DNA of 64,000 bases from Brienomyrus brachyistius (Eukaryota > Chordata > Actinopteri > Osteoglossiformes > Mormyridae): contig NC_064551.1 in NCBI RefSeq assembly GCF_023856365.1, positions 15,757,527 through 15,821,526 on the forward strand, read 5' to 3'. Both the position numbers and the translations under genes were made by a program. The notes under the pieces were generated by a model. The model was not told where the DNA came from and did no database searches. It saw nothing but the letters and a program-made list of their open reading frames with translations. This document shows positions 12,295 to 26,479 of this stretch, one piece after another (within the stretch, counting starts at the first letter, position 1; the number at the start of each line of letters is the position of its first letter).

Positions 12295-13866
12295 GGAAGC
12301 GAACCGCAGCAAAGTTCTCTGTCTGCATAGAACCTCGTACTGTGTTTCCTACAGCTTCAGCTGAGATACAGATTTAAAAATATGTCGCCGAAGACCATAT
12401 AAAGGCTTAGTCCTTAACGCTCAGAAACTGTGTGCTTTTGACATAAGGTTTACCTGCGTTGGGTTTATTTGTTATTCAGTTCAATCTCTTACTAGTCATC
12501 AGAGGTGGAAAGTAAAAATTCAGGCCAAAACTTTGTTTCAGCTAACCATCTGAGTATAAAGAGTAACAATCAGAGAGTACGCAACCGGTTGTTTAGATCA
12601 AAATCTTGGTCTGGGTTTGTACTTTCTGACTTTGAACTTTCCACTTCTGCTGGTTGTGGCATCTTTTCCGATTGTAACTTTTGTTTGTAGAGAAGCTCTG
12701 CGAATTTAGGGTCCCTGTACTTCCTGAGGACCTTTTACAGGGACCCGAGTCCATCCAACCATCCGTGCATCTTCTATACCCAACTGTCCTGTGCAGCATA
12801 ACAAGGGTCCGGTGCCCATCAAGGAAGCTATGGGCGTGAGGTAGGGAATAATATAGGATGGGGCGTCAACCTATCGTGGGACACGCACACACAGACACAC
12901 ACACGCAGAGACACACAAACGCACAGACACGCACATTCCTTCAGGACCTAAGTCTGAGACAATCCCAGAGCTAAATACTCTGAGACCAAAGTGACGCTCC
13001 AATCCCATAGGAATCATTTGCTGCATCACACCGAGGCCGGTATTTAGCTCTGGGATTGTCTCAGTGCCCATTTTACCAAAAATTTTACAGTGATATAATG
13101 CGAGGTACCAATAGCTTCTGGGGTAGTCTCTAGACCCCTCGCGACCTTGAATAGGACAAGCAGTCTCTGAAAAACGATGGCTGGATAATGGGAGATAGTG
13201 AATGGCGTGTAATAGAGATGTACAGTGTGAAGTCGGGACCTTCACATTACAGGGCAGAGATGTATGTGCTGAGCCAGTCAGAAGCAGGGGGGACATCATG
13301 CCTCAGGAACAACTTCATTGTTGAATTTCATTTATGGCTCTCAGGTGTAGAATGTGTGTGTGTGAATGGTATGTGTGTGCGCGCCATGATGCTCTGGCAC
13401 CCTCTCCTGGGATATTCCTTGCTTTGCGCCTATAGCTTCTGGAGTTGGTTCCGGACCCCCCGTGTACCTACATCGGACAAGAAAGTATAGAAATTGGAAA
13501 GACGGATGGATTCTTAGGTCCAGGTAGGTCCTCTAACATGTACACGACCCTGAAATCACACTGCTTATCTACAAAGAAAACTTAGTTTCGGAAAAGATGG
13601 CACAGTATAAACTGGAACTGAATAACAAATGAATACAAAGCTCTCAACGGAACCTTGTGGCAGTTTAAAAGGGGGGAAAGCAGGCAGTTTCTGAACTTTA
13701 TCAAATATCCCTTTTTACATGGCTGATCCTGCTCTTTTTCTATCCGAATCAAGCAGGCACCTCTACGCGCTCTCAGGCGCTACCACAAGAGGGCGCGCAC
13801 GCCTCGCTTCAGCCTGACGTCACCGCCCGGTAACGCTGATCAGCCCGAAAAGCCGCTTCTGCTTTC

Positions 13867-14165
13867 GCCGGGCGCAGTGGCGCGCGCCTGTAATCCACGC
13901 TACCGGGAGGCTGAGGCTGGCGGACCGCTTGAGCTCAGGAGCTCTGTGCCGTAGCGGACTATGCCGATCGGGTGTCCGCACTAAGCTCGGTATCGATATG
14001 GTGCACCCGGGGGAGCTCGGGACCACCAGGTCGCCTAAAGAGGGGTGAACCGGCCCAGGTCGGAAACGGAGCAGGTCAAAGCCCCCGTGCCGCTCGGTAG
14101 TGGGATCGCGCCCGTGAATAGGCGCTGCGGTGCAACCTGAGTAATACGACGGGACCCCGCCTTTT
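13867..14165 (+). ncRNA. rn7sl: 7SL RNA, rightward gene of unit 5
   Basis: Residue 139 = A. CRE at 13815-13822. Confidence 0.96.
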
Positions 14166-14832
14166 ATTCACTTGCTGCATCTCTCTCTTCAAACGGCAAA
14201 ATCAACATTTTAATCCTGCTGTTCCAATAACTTCAGACCTTCTCTATTTTGACTGATATAGCCTAGTAGATCAGGGGTGAATTCTGAGCACAATGTGATC
14301 TCTTATTTCACACCCAACTGCAGTCCTGAGCTTCAGTAGGAAATCTTACGGTCCATTTGTGCTAAATTCCTGTATCCAGCTAGAAAGTTTTATATCTGGG
14401 AGAATTGTTGTCACTGTCACGTTTGTAAGAGTATTTCAAGGGATTTTGTAAGGTTTTCCACATAACTTAAAACGGGGGATCTTATCAGTCAAATCCCAGA
14501 AGGGCGTCACCAGCTGAAGTTTTTGGAACCGCAGGATTAAAATGTTTATTTTACGGTTGTTTGTCCATAGGTGGCGATAACATAGCCGCAAACATGAGGG
14601 GGAATCAGCACTAAATGGAGTTTTTACTGTTTAAATTATTCTAGCTAAAAGAAAATTATGAGGCAAATTTGTTTGATAATGTACACCAAAAATATATATA
14701 TGAGGTGATGTATATTCTGATGGTCATAGGGAGATTTCATATGCAGGTGAGTTTATATAAGCAGGGACGTTTTTCCGGCAGCATTGTAATGGGCTACGCG
14801 GCCGTTTGAAGAGAGAGCTGCAGTAAGTGAAT

Positions 14833-15131
14833 AAAAGGCGGGGTCCCGTCGTATTACTCAGGCTGCACCGTGGCGCCTATTCACGGGCGCGATCCCACTA
14901 CCGAGCGGCACGGGGGCTTTGACCTGCTCCGTTTCCGACCTGGGCCGGTTCACCCCTCTTTAGGCGACCTGGTGGTCCCGAGCTCCCCCGGGAGCACCAT
15001 ATCGATACCGAGCTTAGTGCGGACACCCGATCGGCATAGTCCGCTACGGCACAGAGCTCCTGAGCTCAAGCGGTCCGCCAGCCTCAGCCTCCCGATAGCG
15101 TGGATTACAGGCGCGCGCCACCGCGCCCGGC
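14833..15131 (-). ncRNA. rn7sl: 7SL RNA, leftward gene of unit 6
   Basis: Leftward consensus; no private change seen. Confidence 0.95.
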
Positions 15132-16703
15132 GGAAGCGAACCGCAGCAAAGTTCTCTGTCTGCATAGAACCTCGTACTGTGTTTCCTACAGCTTCAGCTG
15201 AGATACAGATTTAAAAATATGTCGCCGAAGACCATATAAAGGCTTAGTCCTTAACGCTCAGAAACTGTGTGCTTTTGACATAAGGTTTACCTGCGTTGGG
15301 TTTATTTGTTATTCAGTTCAATCTCTTACTAGTCATCAGAGGTGGAAAGTAAAAATTCAGGCCAAAACTTTGTTTCAGCTAACCATCTGAGTATAAAGAG
15401 TAACAATCAGAGAGTACGCAACCGGTTGTTTAGATCAAAATCTTGGTCTGGGTTTGTACTTTCTGACTTTGAACTTTCCACTTCTGCTGGTTGTGGCATC
15501 TTTTCCGATTGTAACTTTTGTTTGTAGAGAAGCTCTGCGAATTTAGGGTCCCTGTACTTCCTGAGGACCTTTTACAGGGACCCGAGTCCATCCAACCATC
15601 CGTGCATCTTCTATACCCAACTGTCCTGTGCAGCATAACAAGGGTCCGGTGCCCATCAAGGAAGCTATGGGCGTGAGGTAGGGAATAATCTAGGATGGGG
15701 CGTCAACCTATCGTGGGACACGCACACACAGACACACACACGCAGAGACACACAAACGCACAGACACGCACATTCCTTCAGGACCTAAGTCTGAGACAAT
15801 CCCAGAGCTAAATACTCTGAGACCAAAGTGACGCTCCAATCCCATAGGAATCATTTGCTGCATCACACCGAGGCCGGTATTTAGCTCTGGGATTGTCTCA
15901 GTGCCCATTTTACCAAAAATTTTACAGTGATATAATGCGAGGTACCAATAGCTTCTGGGGTAGTCTCTAGACCCCTCGCGACCTTGAATAGGACAAGCAG
16001 TCTCTGAAAAACGATGGCTGGATAATGGGAGATAGTGAATGGCGTGTAATAGAGATGTACAGTGTGAAGTCGGGACCTTCACATTACAGGGCAGAGATGT
16101 ATGTGCTGAGCCAGTCAGAAACAGGGGGGACATCATGCCTCAGGAACAACTTCATTGTTGAATTTCATTTATGGCTCTCAGGTGTAGAATGTGTGTGTGT
16201 GAATGGTATGTGTGTGCGCGCCATGATGCTCTGGCACCCTCTCCTGGGATATTCCTTGCTTTGCGCCTATAGCTTCTGGAGTTGGTTCCGGACCCCCCGT
16301 GTACCTACATCGGACAAGAAAGTATAGAAATTGGAAAGACGGATGGATTCTTAGGTCCAGGTAGGTCCTCTAACATGTACACGACCCTGAAATCACACTG
16401 CTTATCTACAAAGAAAACTTAGTTTCGGAAAAGATGGCACAGTATAAACTGGAACTGAATAACAAATGAATACAAAGCTCTCAACGGAACCTTGTGGCAG
16501 TTTAAAAGGGGGGAAAGCAGGCAGTTTCTGAACTTTATCAAATATCCCTTTTTACATGGCTGATCCTGCTCTTTTTCTATCCGAATCAAGCAGGCACCTC
16601 TACGCGCTCTCAGGCGCTACCACAAGAGGGCGCGCACGCCTCGCTTCAGCCTGACGTCACCGCCCGGTAACGCTGATCAGCCCGAAAAGCCGCTTCTGCT
16701 TTC

Positions 16704-17002
16704 GCCGGGCGCAGTGGCGCGCGCCTGTAATCCACGCTACCGGGAGGCTGAGGCTGGCGGACCGCTTGAGCTCAGGAGCTCTGTGCCGTAGCGGACTATG
16801 CCGATCGGGTGTCCGCACTAAGCTCGGTATCGATATGGTGCCCCCGGGGGAGCTCGGGACCACCAGGTCGCCTAAAGAGGGGTGAACCGGCCCAGGTCGG
16901 AAACGGAGCAGGTCAAAGCCCCCGTGCCGCTCGGTAGTGGGATCGCGCCCGTGAATAGGCGCTGCGGTGCAACCTGAGTAATACGACGGGACCCCGCCTT
17001 TT
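16704..17002 (+). ncRNA. rn7sl: 7SL RNA, rightward gene of unit 6
   Basis: Residue 139 = C (16842), as in unit 4. CRE at 16652-16659. Confidence 0.96.
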
Positions 17003-17669
17003 ATTCACTTGCTGCATCTCTCTCTTCAAACGGCAAAATCAACATTTTAATCCTGCTGTTCCAATAACTTCAGACCTTCTCTATTTTGACTGATATAGCC
17101 TAGTAGATCAGGGGTGAATTCTGAGCACAATGTGATCTCTTATTTCACACCCAACTGCAGTCCTGAGCTTCAGTAGGAAATCTTACGGTCCATTTGTGCT
17201 AAATTCCTGTATCCAGCTAGAAAGTTTTATATCTGGGAGAATTGTTGTCACTGTCACGTTTGTAAGAGTATTTCAAGGGATTTTGTAAGGTTTTCCACAT
17301 AACTTAAAACGGGGGATCTTATCAGTCAAATCCCAGAAGGGCGTCACCAGCTGAAGTTTTTGGAACCGCAGGATTAAAATGTTTATTTTACGGTTGTTTG
17401 TCCATAGGTGGCGATAACATAGCCGCAAACATGAGGGGGAATCAGCACTAAATGGAGTTTTTACTGTTTAAATTATTCTAGCTAAAAGAAAATTATGAGG
17501 CAAATTTGTTTGATAATGTACACCAAAAATATATATATGAGGTGATGTATATTCTGATGGTCATAGGGAGATTTCATATGCAGGTGAGTTTATATAAGCA
17601 GGGACGTTTTTCCGGCAGCATTGTAATGGGCTACGCGGCCGTTTGAAGAGAGAGCTGCAGTAAGTGAAT

Positions 17670-17968
17670 AAAAGGCGGGGTCCCGTCGTATTACTCAGGC
17701 TGCACCGTGGCGCCTATTCACGGGCGCGATCCCACTACCGAGCGGCACGGGGGCTTTGACCTGCTCCGTTTCCGACCTGGGCCGGTTCACCCCTCTTTAG
17801 GCGACCTGGTGGTCCCGAGCTCCCCCGGGAGCACCATATCGATACCGAGCTTAGTGCGGACACCCGATCGGCATAGTCCGCTACGGCACAGAGCTCCTGA
17901 GCTCAAGCGGTCCGCCAGCCTCAGCCTCCCGATAGCGTGGATTACAGGCGCGCGCCACCGCGCCCGGC
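17670..17968 (-). ncRNA. rn7sl: 7SL RNA, leftward gene of unit 7
   Basis: Leftward consensus. The spacer variant AATAATATAGG near 18524 ties this unit to unit 5. Confidence 0.95.
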
Positions 17969-19540
17969 GGAAGCGAACCGCAGCAAAGTTCTCTGTCTGC
18001 ATAGAACCTCGTACTGTGTTTCCTACAGCTTCAGCTGAGATACAGATTTAAAAATATGTCGCCGAAGACCATATAAAGGCTTAGTCCTTAACGCTCAGAA
18101 ACTGTGTGCTTTTGACATAAGGTTTACCTGCGTTGGGTTTATTTGTTATTCAGTTCAATCTCTTACTAGTCATCAGAGGTGGAAAGTAAAAATTCAGGCC
18201 AAAACTTTGTTTCAGCTAACCATCTGAGTATAAAGAGTAACAATCAGAGAGTACGCAACCGGTTGTTTAGATCAAAATCTTGGTCTGGGTTTGTACTTTC
18301 TGACTTTGAACTTTCCACTTCTGCTGGTTGTGGCATCTTTTCCGATTGTAACTTTTGTTTGTAGAGAAGCTCTGCGAATTTAGGGTCCCTGTACTTCCTG
18401 AGGACCTTTTACAGGGACCCGAGTCCATCCAACCATCCGTGCATCTTCTATACCCAACTGTCCTGTGCAGCATAACAAGGGTCCGGTGCCCATCAAGGAA
18501 GCTATGGGCGTGAGGTAGGGAATAATATAGGATGGGGCGTCAACCTATCGTGGGACACGCACACACAGACACACACACGCAGAGACACACAAACGCACAG
18601 ACACGCACATTCCTTCAGGACCTAAGTCTGAGACAATCCCAGAGCTAAATACTCTGAGACCAAAGTGACGCTCCAATCCCATAGGAATCATTTGCTGCAT
18701 CACACCGAGGCCGGTATTTAGCTCTGGGATTGTCTCAGTGCCCATTTTACCAAAAATTTTACAGTGATATAATGCGAGGTACCAATAGCTTCTGGGGTAG
18801 TCTCTAGACCCCTCGCGACCTTGAATAGGACAAGCAGTCTCTGAAAAACGATGGCTGGATAATGGGAGATAGTGAATGGCGTGTAATAGAGATGTACAGT
18901 GTGAAGTCGGGACCTTCACATTACAGGGCAGAGATGTATGTGCTGAGCCAGTCAGAAGCAGGGGGGACATCATGCCTCAGGAACAACTTCATTGTTGAAT
19001 TTCATTTATGGCTCTCAGGTGTAGAATGTGTGTGTGTGAATGGTATGTGTGTGCGCGCCATGATGCTCTGGCACCCTCTCCTGGGATATTCCTTGCTTTG
19101 CGCCTATAGCTTCTGGAGTTGGTTCCGGACCCCCCGTGTACCTACATCGGACAAGAAAGTATAGAAATTGGAAAGACGGATGGATTCTTAGGTCCAGGTA
19201 GGTCCTCTAACATGTACACGACCCTGAAATCACACTGCTTATCTACAAAGAAAACTTAGTTTCGGAAAAGATGGCACAGTATAAACTGGAACTGAATAAC
19301 AAATGAATACAAAGCTCTCAACGGAACCTTGTGGCAGTTTAAAAGGGGGGAAAGCAGGCAGTTTCTGAACTTTATCAAATATCCCTTTTTACATGGCTGA
19401 TCCTGCTCTTTTTCTATCCGAATCAAGCAGGCACCTCTACGCGCTCTCAGGCGCTACCACAAGAGGGCGCGCACGCCTCGCTTCAGCCTGACGTCACCGC
19501 CCGGTAACGCTGATCAGCCCGAAAAGCCGCTTCTGCTTTC

Positions 19541-19839
19541 GCCGGGCGCAGTGGCGCGCGCCTGTAATCCACGCTACCGGGAGGCTGAGGCTGGCGGACC
19601 GCTTGAGCTCAGGAGCTCTGTGCCGTAGCGGACTATGCCGATCGGGTGTCCGCACTAAGCTCGGTATCGATATGGTGCACCCGGGGGAGCTCGGGACCAC
19701 CAGGTCGCCTAAAGAGGGGTGAACCGGCCCAGGTCGGAAACGGAGCAGGTCAAAGCCCCCGTGCCGCTCGGTAGTGGGATCGCGCCCGTGAATAGGCGCT
19801 GCGGTGCAACCTGAGTAATACGACGGGACCCCGCCTTTT
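19541..19839 (+). ncRNA. rn7sl: 7SL RNA, rightward gene of unit 7
   Basis: Residue 139 = A. CRE at 19489-19496. Confidence 0.96.
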
Positions 19840-20506
19840 ATTCACTTGCTGCATCTCTCTCTTCAAACGGCAAAATCAACATTTTAATCCTGCTGTTCCA
19901 ATAACTTCAGACCTTCTCTATTTTGACTGATATAGCCTAGTAGATCAGGGGTGAATTCTGAGCACAATGTGATCTCTTATTTCACACCCAACTGCAGTCC
20001 TGAGCTTCAGTAGGAAATCTTACGGTCCATTTGTGCTAAATTCCTGTATCCAGCTAGAAAGTTTTATATCTGGGAGAATTGTTGTCACTGTCACGTTTGT
20101 AAGAGTATTTCAAGGGATTTTGTAAGGTTTTCCACATAACTTAAAACGGGGGATCTTATCAGTCAAATCCCAGAAGGGCGTCACCAGCTGAAGTTTTTGG
20201 AACCGCAGGATTAAAATGTTTATTTTACGGTTGTTTGTCCATAGGTGGCGATAACATAGCCGCAAACATGAGGGGGAATCAGCACTAAATGGAGTTTTTA
20301 CTGTTTAAATTATTCTAGCTAAAAGAAAATTATGAGGCAAATTTGTTTGATAATGTACACCAAAAATATATATATGAGGTGATGTATATTCTGATGGTCA
20401 TAGGGAGATTTCATATGCAGGTGAGTTTATATAAGCAGGGACGTTTTTCCGGCAGCATTGTAATGGGCTACGCGGCCGTTTGAAGAGAGAGCTGCAGTAA
20501 GTGAAT

Positions 20507-20805
20507 AAAAGGCGGGGTCCCGTCGTATTACTCAGGCTGCACCGTGGCGCCTATTCACGGGCGCGATCCCACTACCGAGCGGCACGGGGGCTTTGACCTG
20601 CTCCGTTTCCGACCTGGGCCGGTTCACCCCTCTTTAGGCGACCTGGTGGTCCCGAGCTCCCCCGGGAGCACCATATCGATACCGAGCTTAGTGCGGACAC
20701 CCGATCGGCATAGTCCGCTACGGCACAGAGCTCCTGAGCTCAAGCGGTCCGCCAGCCTCAGCCTCCCGATAGCGTGGATTACAGGCGCGCGCCACCGCGC
20801 CCGGC
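20507..20805 (-). ncRNA. rn7sl: 7SL RNA, leftward gene of unit 8
   Basis: Leftward consensus. The spacer carries GGTTGGTTAG near 21098, shared with units 11 and 12 only. Confidence 0.95.
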
Positions 20806-22377
20806 GGAAGCGAACCGCAGCAAAGTTCTCTGTCTGCATAGAACCTCGTACTGTGTTTCCTACAGCTTCAGCTGAGATACAGATTTAAAAATATGTCGCC
20901 GAAGACCATATAAAGGCTTAGTCCTTAACGCTCAGAAACTGTGTGCTTTTGACATAAGGTTTACCTGCGTTGGGTTTATTTGTTATTCAGTTCAATCTCT
21001 TACTAGTCATCAGAGGTGGAAAGTAAAAATTCAGGCCAAAACTTTGTTTCAGCTAACCATCTGAGTATAAAGAGTAACAATCAGAGAGTACGCAACCGGT
21101 TGGTTAGATCAAAATCTTGGTCTGGGTTTGTACTTTCTGACTTTGAACTTTCCACTTCTGCTGGTTGTGGCATCTTTTCCGATTGTAACTTTTGTTTGTA
21201 GAGAAGCTCTGCGAATTTAGGGTCCCTGTACTTCCTGAGGACCTTTTACAGGGACCCGAGTCCATCCAACCATCCGTGCATCTTCTATACCCAACTGTCC
21301 TGTGCAGCATAACAAGGGTCCGGTGCCCATCAAGGAAGCTATGGGCGTGAGGTAGGGAATAATCTAGGATGGGGCGTCAACCTATCGTGGGACACGCACA
21401 CACAGACACACACACGCAGAGACACACAAACGCACAGACACGCACATTCCTTCAGGACCTAAGTCTGAGACAATCCCAGAGCTAAATACTCTGAGACCAA
21501 AGTGACGCTCCAATCCCATAGGAATCATTTGCTGCATCACACCGAGGCCGGTATTTAGCTCTGGGATTGTCTCAGTGCCCATTTTACCAAAAATTTTACA
21601 GTGATATAATGCGAGGTACCAATAGCTTCTGGGGTAGTCTCTAGACCCCTCGCGACCTTGAATAGGACAAGCAGTCTCTGAAAAACGATGGCTGGATAAT
21701 GGGAGATAGTGAATGGCGTGTAATAGAGATGTACAGTGTGAAGTCGGGACCTTCACATTACAGGGCAGAGATGTATGTGCTGAGCCAGTCAGAAGCAGGG
21801 GGGACATCATGCCTCAGGAACAACTTCATTGTTGAATTTCATTTATGGCTCTCAGGTGTAGAATGTGTGTGTGTGAATGGTATGTGTGTGCGCGCCATGA
21901 TGCTCTGGCACCCTCTCCTGGGATATTCCTTGCTTTGCGCCTATAGCTTCTGGAGTTGGTTCCGGACCCCCCGTGTACCTACATCGGACAAGAAAGTATA
22001 GAAATTGGAAAGACGGATGGATTCTTAGGTCCAGGTAGGTCCTCTAACATGTACACGACCCTGAAATCACACTGCTTATCTACAAAGAAAACTTAGTTTC
22101 GGAAAAGATGGCACAGTATAAACTGGAACTGAATAACAAATGAATACAAAGCTCTCAACGGAACCTTGTGGCAGTTTAAAAGGGGGGAAAGCAGGCAGTT
22201 TCTGAACTTTATCAAATATCCCTTTTTACATGGCTGATCCTGCTCTTTTTCTATCCGAATCAAGCAGGCACCTCTACGCGCTCTCAGGCGCTACCACAAG
22301 AGGGCGCGCACGCCTCGCTTCAGCCTGACGTCACCGCCCGGTAACGCTGATCAGCCCGAAAAGCCGCTTCTGCTTTC

Positions 22378-22676
22378 GCCGGGCGCAGTGGCGCGCGCCT
22401 GTAATCCACGCTACCGGGAGGCTGAGGCTGGCGGACCGCTTGAGCTCAGGAGCTCTGTGCCGTAGCGGACTATGCCGATCGGGTGTCCGCACTAAGCTCG
22501 GTATCGATATGGTGCACCCGGGGGAGCTCGGGACCACCAGGTCGCCTAAAGAGGGGTGAACCGGCCCAGGTCGGAAACGGAGCAGGTCAAAGCCCCCGTG
22601 CCGCTCGGTAGTGGGATCGCGCCCGTGAATAGGCGCTGCGGTGCAACCTGAGTAATACGACGGGACCCCGCCTTTT
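22378..22676 (+). ncRNA. rn7sl: 7SL RNA, rightward gene of unit 8
   Basis: Residue 139 = A. CRE at 22326-22333. Confidence 0.96.
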
Positions 22677-23343
22677 ATTCACTTGCTGCATCTCTCTCTT
22701 CAAACGGCAAAATCAACATTTTAATCCTGCTGTTCCAATAACTTCAGACCTTCTCTATTTTGACTGATATAGCCTAGTAGATCAGGGGTGAATTCTGAGC
22801 ACAATGTGATCTCTTATTTCACACCCAACTGCAGTCCTGAGCTTCAGTAGGAAATCTTACGGTCCATTTGTGCTAAATTCCTGTATCCAGCTAGAAAGTT
22901 TTATATCTGGGAGAATTGTTGTCACTGTCACGTTTGTAAGAGTATTTCAAGGGATTTTGTAAGGTTTTCCACATAACTTAAAACGGGGGATCTTATCAGT
23001 CAAATCCCAGAAGGGCGTCACCAGCTGAAGTTTTTGGAACCGCAGGATTAAAATGTTTATTTTACGGTTGTTTGTCCATAGGTGGCGATAACATAGCCGC
23101 AAACATGAGGGGGAATCAGCACTAAATGGAGTTTTTACTGTTTAAATTATTCTAGCTAAAAGAAAATTATGAGGCAAATTTGTTTGATAATGTACACCAA
23201 AAATATATATATGAGGTGATGTATATTCTGATGGTCATAGGGAGATTTCATATGCAGGTGAGTTTATATAAGCAGGGACGTTTTTCCGGCAGCATTGTAA
23301 TGGGCTACGCGGCCGTTTGAAGAGAGAGCTGCAGTAAGTGAAT

Positions 23344-23642
23344 AAAAGGCGGGGTCCCGTCGTATTACTCAGGCTGCACCGTGGCGCCTATTCACGGGCG
23401 CGATCCCACTACCGAGCGGCACGGGGGCTTTGACCTGCTCCGTTTCCGACCTGGGCCGGTTCACCCCTCTTTAGGCGACCTGGTGGTCCCGAGCTCCCCC
23501 GGGAGCACCATATCGATACCGAGCTTAGTGCGGACACCCGATCGGCATAGTCCGCTACGGCACAGAGCTCCTGAGCTCAAGCGGTCCGCCAGCCTCAGCC
23601 TCCCGATAGCGTGGATTACAGGCGCGCGCCACCGCGCCCGGC
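23344..23642 (-). ncRNA. rn7sl: 7SL RNA, leftward gene of unit 9
   Basis: Leftward consensus. A private upstream change (TGTCGACGAAG near 23731) creates a SalI-like GTCGAC sequence. Confidence 0.95.
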
Positions 23643-25214
23643 GGAAGCGAACCGCAGCAAAGTTCTCTGTCTGCATAGAACCTCGTACTGTGTTTCCTAC
23701 AGCTTCAGCTGAGATACAGATTTAAAAATATGTCGACGAAGACCATATAAAGGCTTAGTCCTTAACGCTCAGAAACTGTGTGCTTTTGACATAAGGTTTA
23801 CCTGCGTTGGGTTTATTTGTTATTCAGTTCAATCTCTTACTAGTCATCAGAGGTGGAAAGTAAAAATTCAGGCCAAAACTTTGTTTCAGCTAACCATCTG
23901 AGTATAAAGAGTAACAATCAGAGAGTACGCAACCGGTTGTTTAGATCAAAATCTTGGTCTGGGTTTGTACTTTCTGACTTTGAACTTTCCACTTCTGCTG
24001 GTTGTGGCATCTTTTCCGATTGTAACTTTTGTTTGTAGAGAAGCTCTGCGAATTTAGGGTCCCTGTACTTCCTGAGGACCTTTTACAGGGACCCGAGTCC
24101 ATCCAACCATCCGTGCATCTTCTATACCCAACTGTCCTGTGCAGCATAACAAGGGTCCGGTGCCCATCAAGGAAGCTATGGGCGTGAGGTAGGGAATAAT
24201 CTAGGATGGGGCGTCAACCTATCGTGGGACACGCACACACAGACACACACACGCAGAGACACACAAACGCACAGACACGCACATTCCTTCAGGACCTAAG
24301 TCTGAGACAATCCCAGAGCTAAATACTCTGAGACCAAAGTGACGCTCCAATCCCATAGGAATCATTTGCTGCATCACACCGAGGCCGGTATTTAGCTCTG
24401 GGATTGTCTCAGTGCCCATTTTACCAAAAATTTTACAGTGATATAATGCGAGGTACCAATAGCTTCTGGGGTAGTCTCTAGACCCCTCGCGACCTTGAAT
24501 AGGACAAGCAGTCTCTGAAAAACGATGGCTGGATAATGGGAGATAGTGAATGGCGTGTAATAGAGATGTACAGTGTGAAGTCGGGACCTTCACATTACAG
24601 GGCAGAGATGTATGTGCTGAGCCAGTCAGAAGCAGGGGGGACATCATGCCTCAGGAACAACTTCATTGTTGAATTTCATTTATGGCTCTCAGGTGTAGAA
24701 TGTGTGTGTGTGAATGGTATGTGTGTGCGCGCCATGATGCTCTGGCACCCTCTCCTGGGATATTCCTTGCTTTGCGCCTATAGCTTCTGGAGTTGGTTCC
24801 GGACCCCCCGTGTACCTACATCGGACAAGAAAGTATAGAAATTGGAAAGACGGATGGATTCTTAGGTCCAGGTAGGTCCTCTAACATGTACACGACCCTG
24901 AAATCACACTGCTTATCTACAAAGAAAACTTAGTTTCGGAAAAGATGGCACAGTATAAACTGGAACTGAATAACAAATGAATACAAAGCTCTCAACGGAA
25001 CCTTGTGGCAGTTTAAAAGGGGGGAAAGCAGGCAGTTTCTGAACTTTATCAAATATCCCTTTTTACATGGCTGATCCTGCTCTTTTTCTATCCGAATCAA
25101 GCAGGCACCTCTACGCGCTCTCAGACGCTACCACAAGAGGGCGCGCACGCCTCGCTTCAGCCTGACGTCACCGCCCGGTAACGCTGATCAGCCCGAAAAG
25201 CCGCTTCTGCTTTC

Positions 25215-25513
25215 GCCGGGCGCAGTGGCGCGCGCCTGTAATCCACGCTACCGGGAGGCTGAGGCTGGCGGACCGCTTGAGCTCAGGAGCTCTGTGCCGT
25301 AGCGGACTATGCCGATCGGGTGTCCGCACTAAGCTCGGTATCGATATGGTGCACCCGGGGGAGCTCGGGACCACCAGGTCGCCTAAAGAGGGGTGAACCG
25401 GCCCAGGTCGGAAACGGAGCAGGTCAAAGCCCCCGTGCCGCTCGGTAGTGGGATCGCGCCCGTGAATAGGCGCTGCGGTGCAACCTGAGTAATACGACGG
25501 GACCCCGCCTTTT
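25215..25513 (+). ncRNA. rn7sl: 7SL RNA, rightward gene of unit 9
   Basis: Residue 139 = A. CRE at 25163-25170. One upstream substitution (CTCAGACGC near 25121). Confidence 0.96.
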
Positions 25514-26180
25514 ATTCACTTGCTGCATCTCTCTCTTCAAACGGCAAAATCAACATTTTAATCCTGCTGTTCCAATAACTTCAGACCTTCTCTATTTTGA
25601 CTGATATAGCCTAGTAGATCAGGGGTGAATTCTGAGCACAATGTGATCTCTTATTTCACACCCAACTGCAGTCCTGAGCTTCAGTAGGAAATCTTACGGT
25701 CCATTTGTGCTAAATTCCTGTATCCAGCTAGAAAGTTTTATATCTGGGAGAATTGTTGTCACTGTCACGTTTGTAAGAGTATTTCAAGGGATTTTGTAAG
25801 GTTTTCCACATAACTTAAAACGGGGGATCTTATCAGTCAAATCCCAGAAGGGCGTCACCAGCTGAAGTTTTTGGAACCGCAGGATTAAAATGTTTATTTT
25901 ACGGTTGTTTGTCCATAGGTGGCGATAACATAGCCGCAAACATGAGGGGGAATCAGCACTAAATGGAGTTTTTACTGTTTAAATTATTCTAGCTAAAAGA
26001 AAATTATGAGGCAAATTTGTTTGATAATGTACACCAAAAATATATATATGAGGTGATGTATATTCTGATGGTCATAGGGAGATTTCATATGCAGGTGAGT
26101 TTATATAAGCAGGGACGTTTTTCCGGCAGCATTGTAATGGGCTACGCGGCCGTTTGAAGAGAGAGCTGCAGTAAGTGAAT

Positions 26181-26479
26181 AAAAGGCGGGGTCCCGTCGT
26201 ATTACTCAGGCTGCACCGTGGCGCCTATTCACGGGCGCGATCCCACTACCGAGCGGCACGGGGGCTTTGACCTGCTCCGTTTCCGACCTGGGCCGGTTCA
26301 CCCCTCTTTAGGCGACCTGGTGGTCCCGAGCTCCCCCGGGAGCACCATATCGATACCGAGCTTAGTGCGGACACCCGATCGGCATAGTCCGCTACGGCAC
26401 AGAGCTCCTGAGCTCAAGCGGTCCGCCAGCCTCAGCCTCCCGATAGCGTGGATTACAGGCGCGCGCCACCGCGCCCGGC
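26181..26479 (-). ncRNA. rn7sl: 7SL RNA, leftward gene of unit 10
   Basis: Gene body is consensus. A private change lies ~14 bp upstream (CGCAACAAAG near 26491). Confidence 0.95.
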
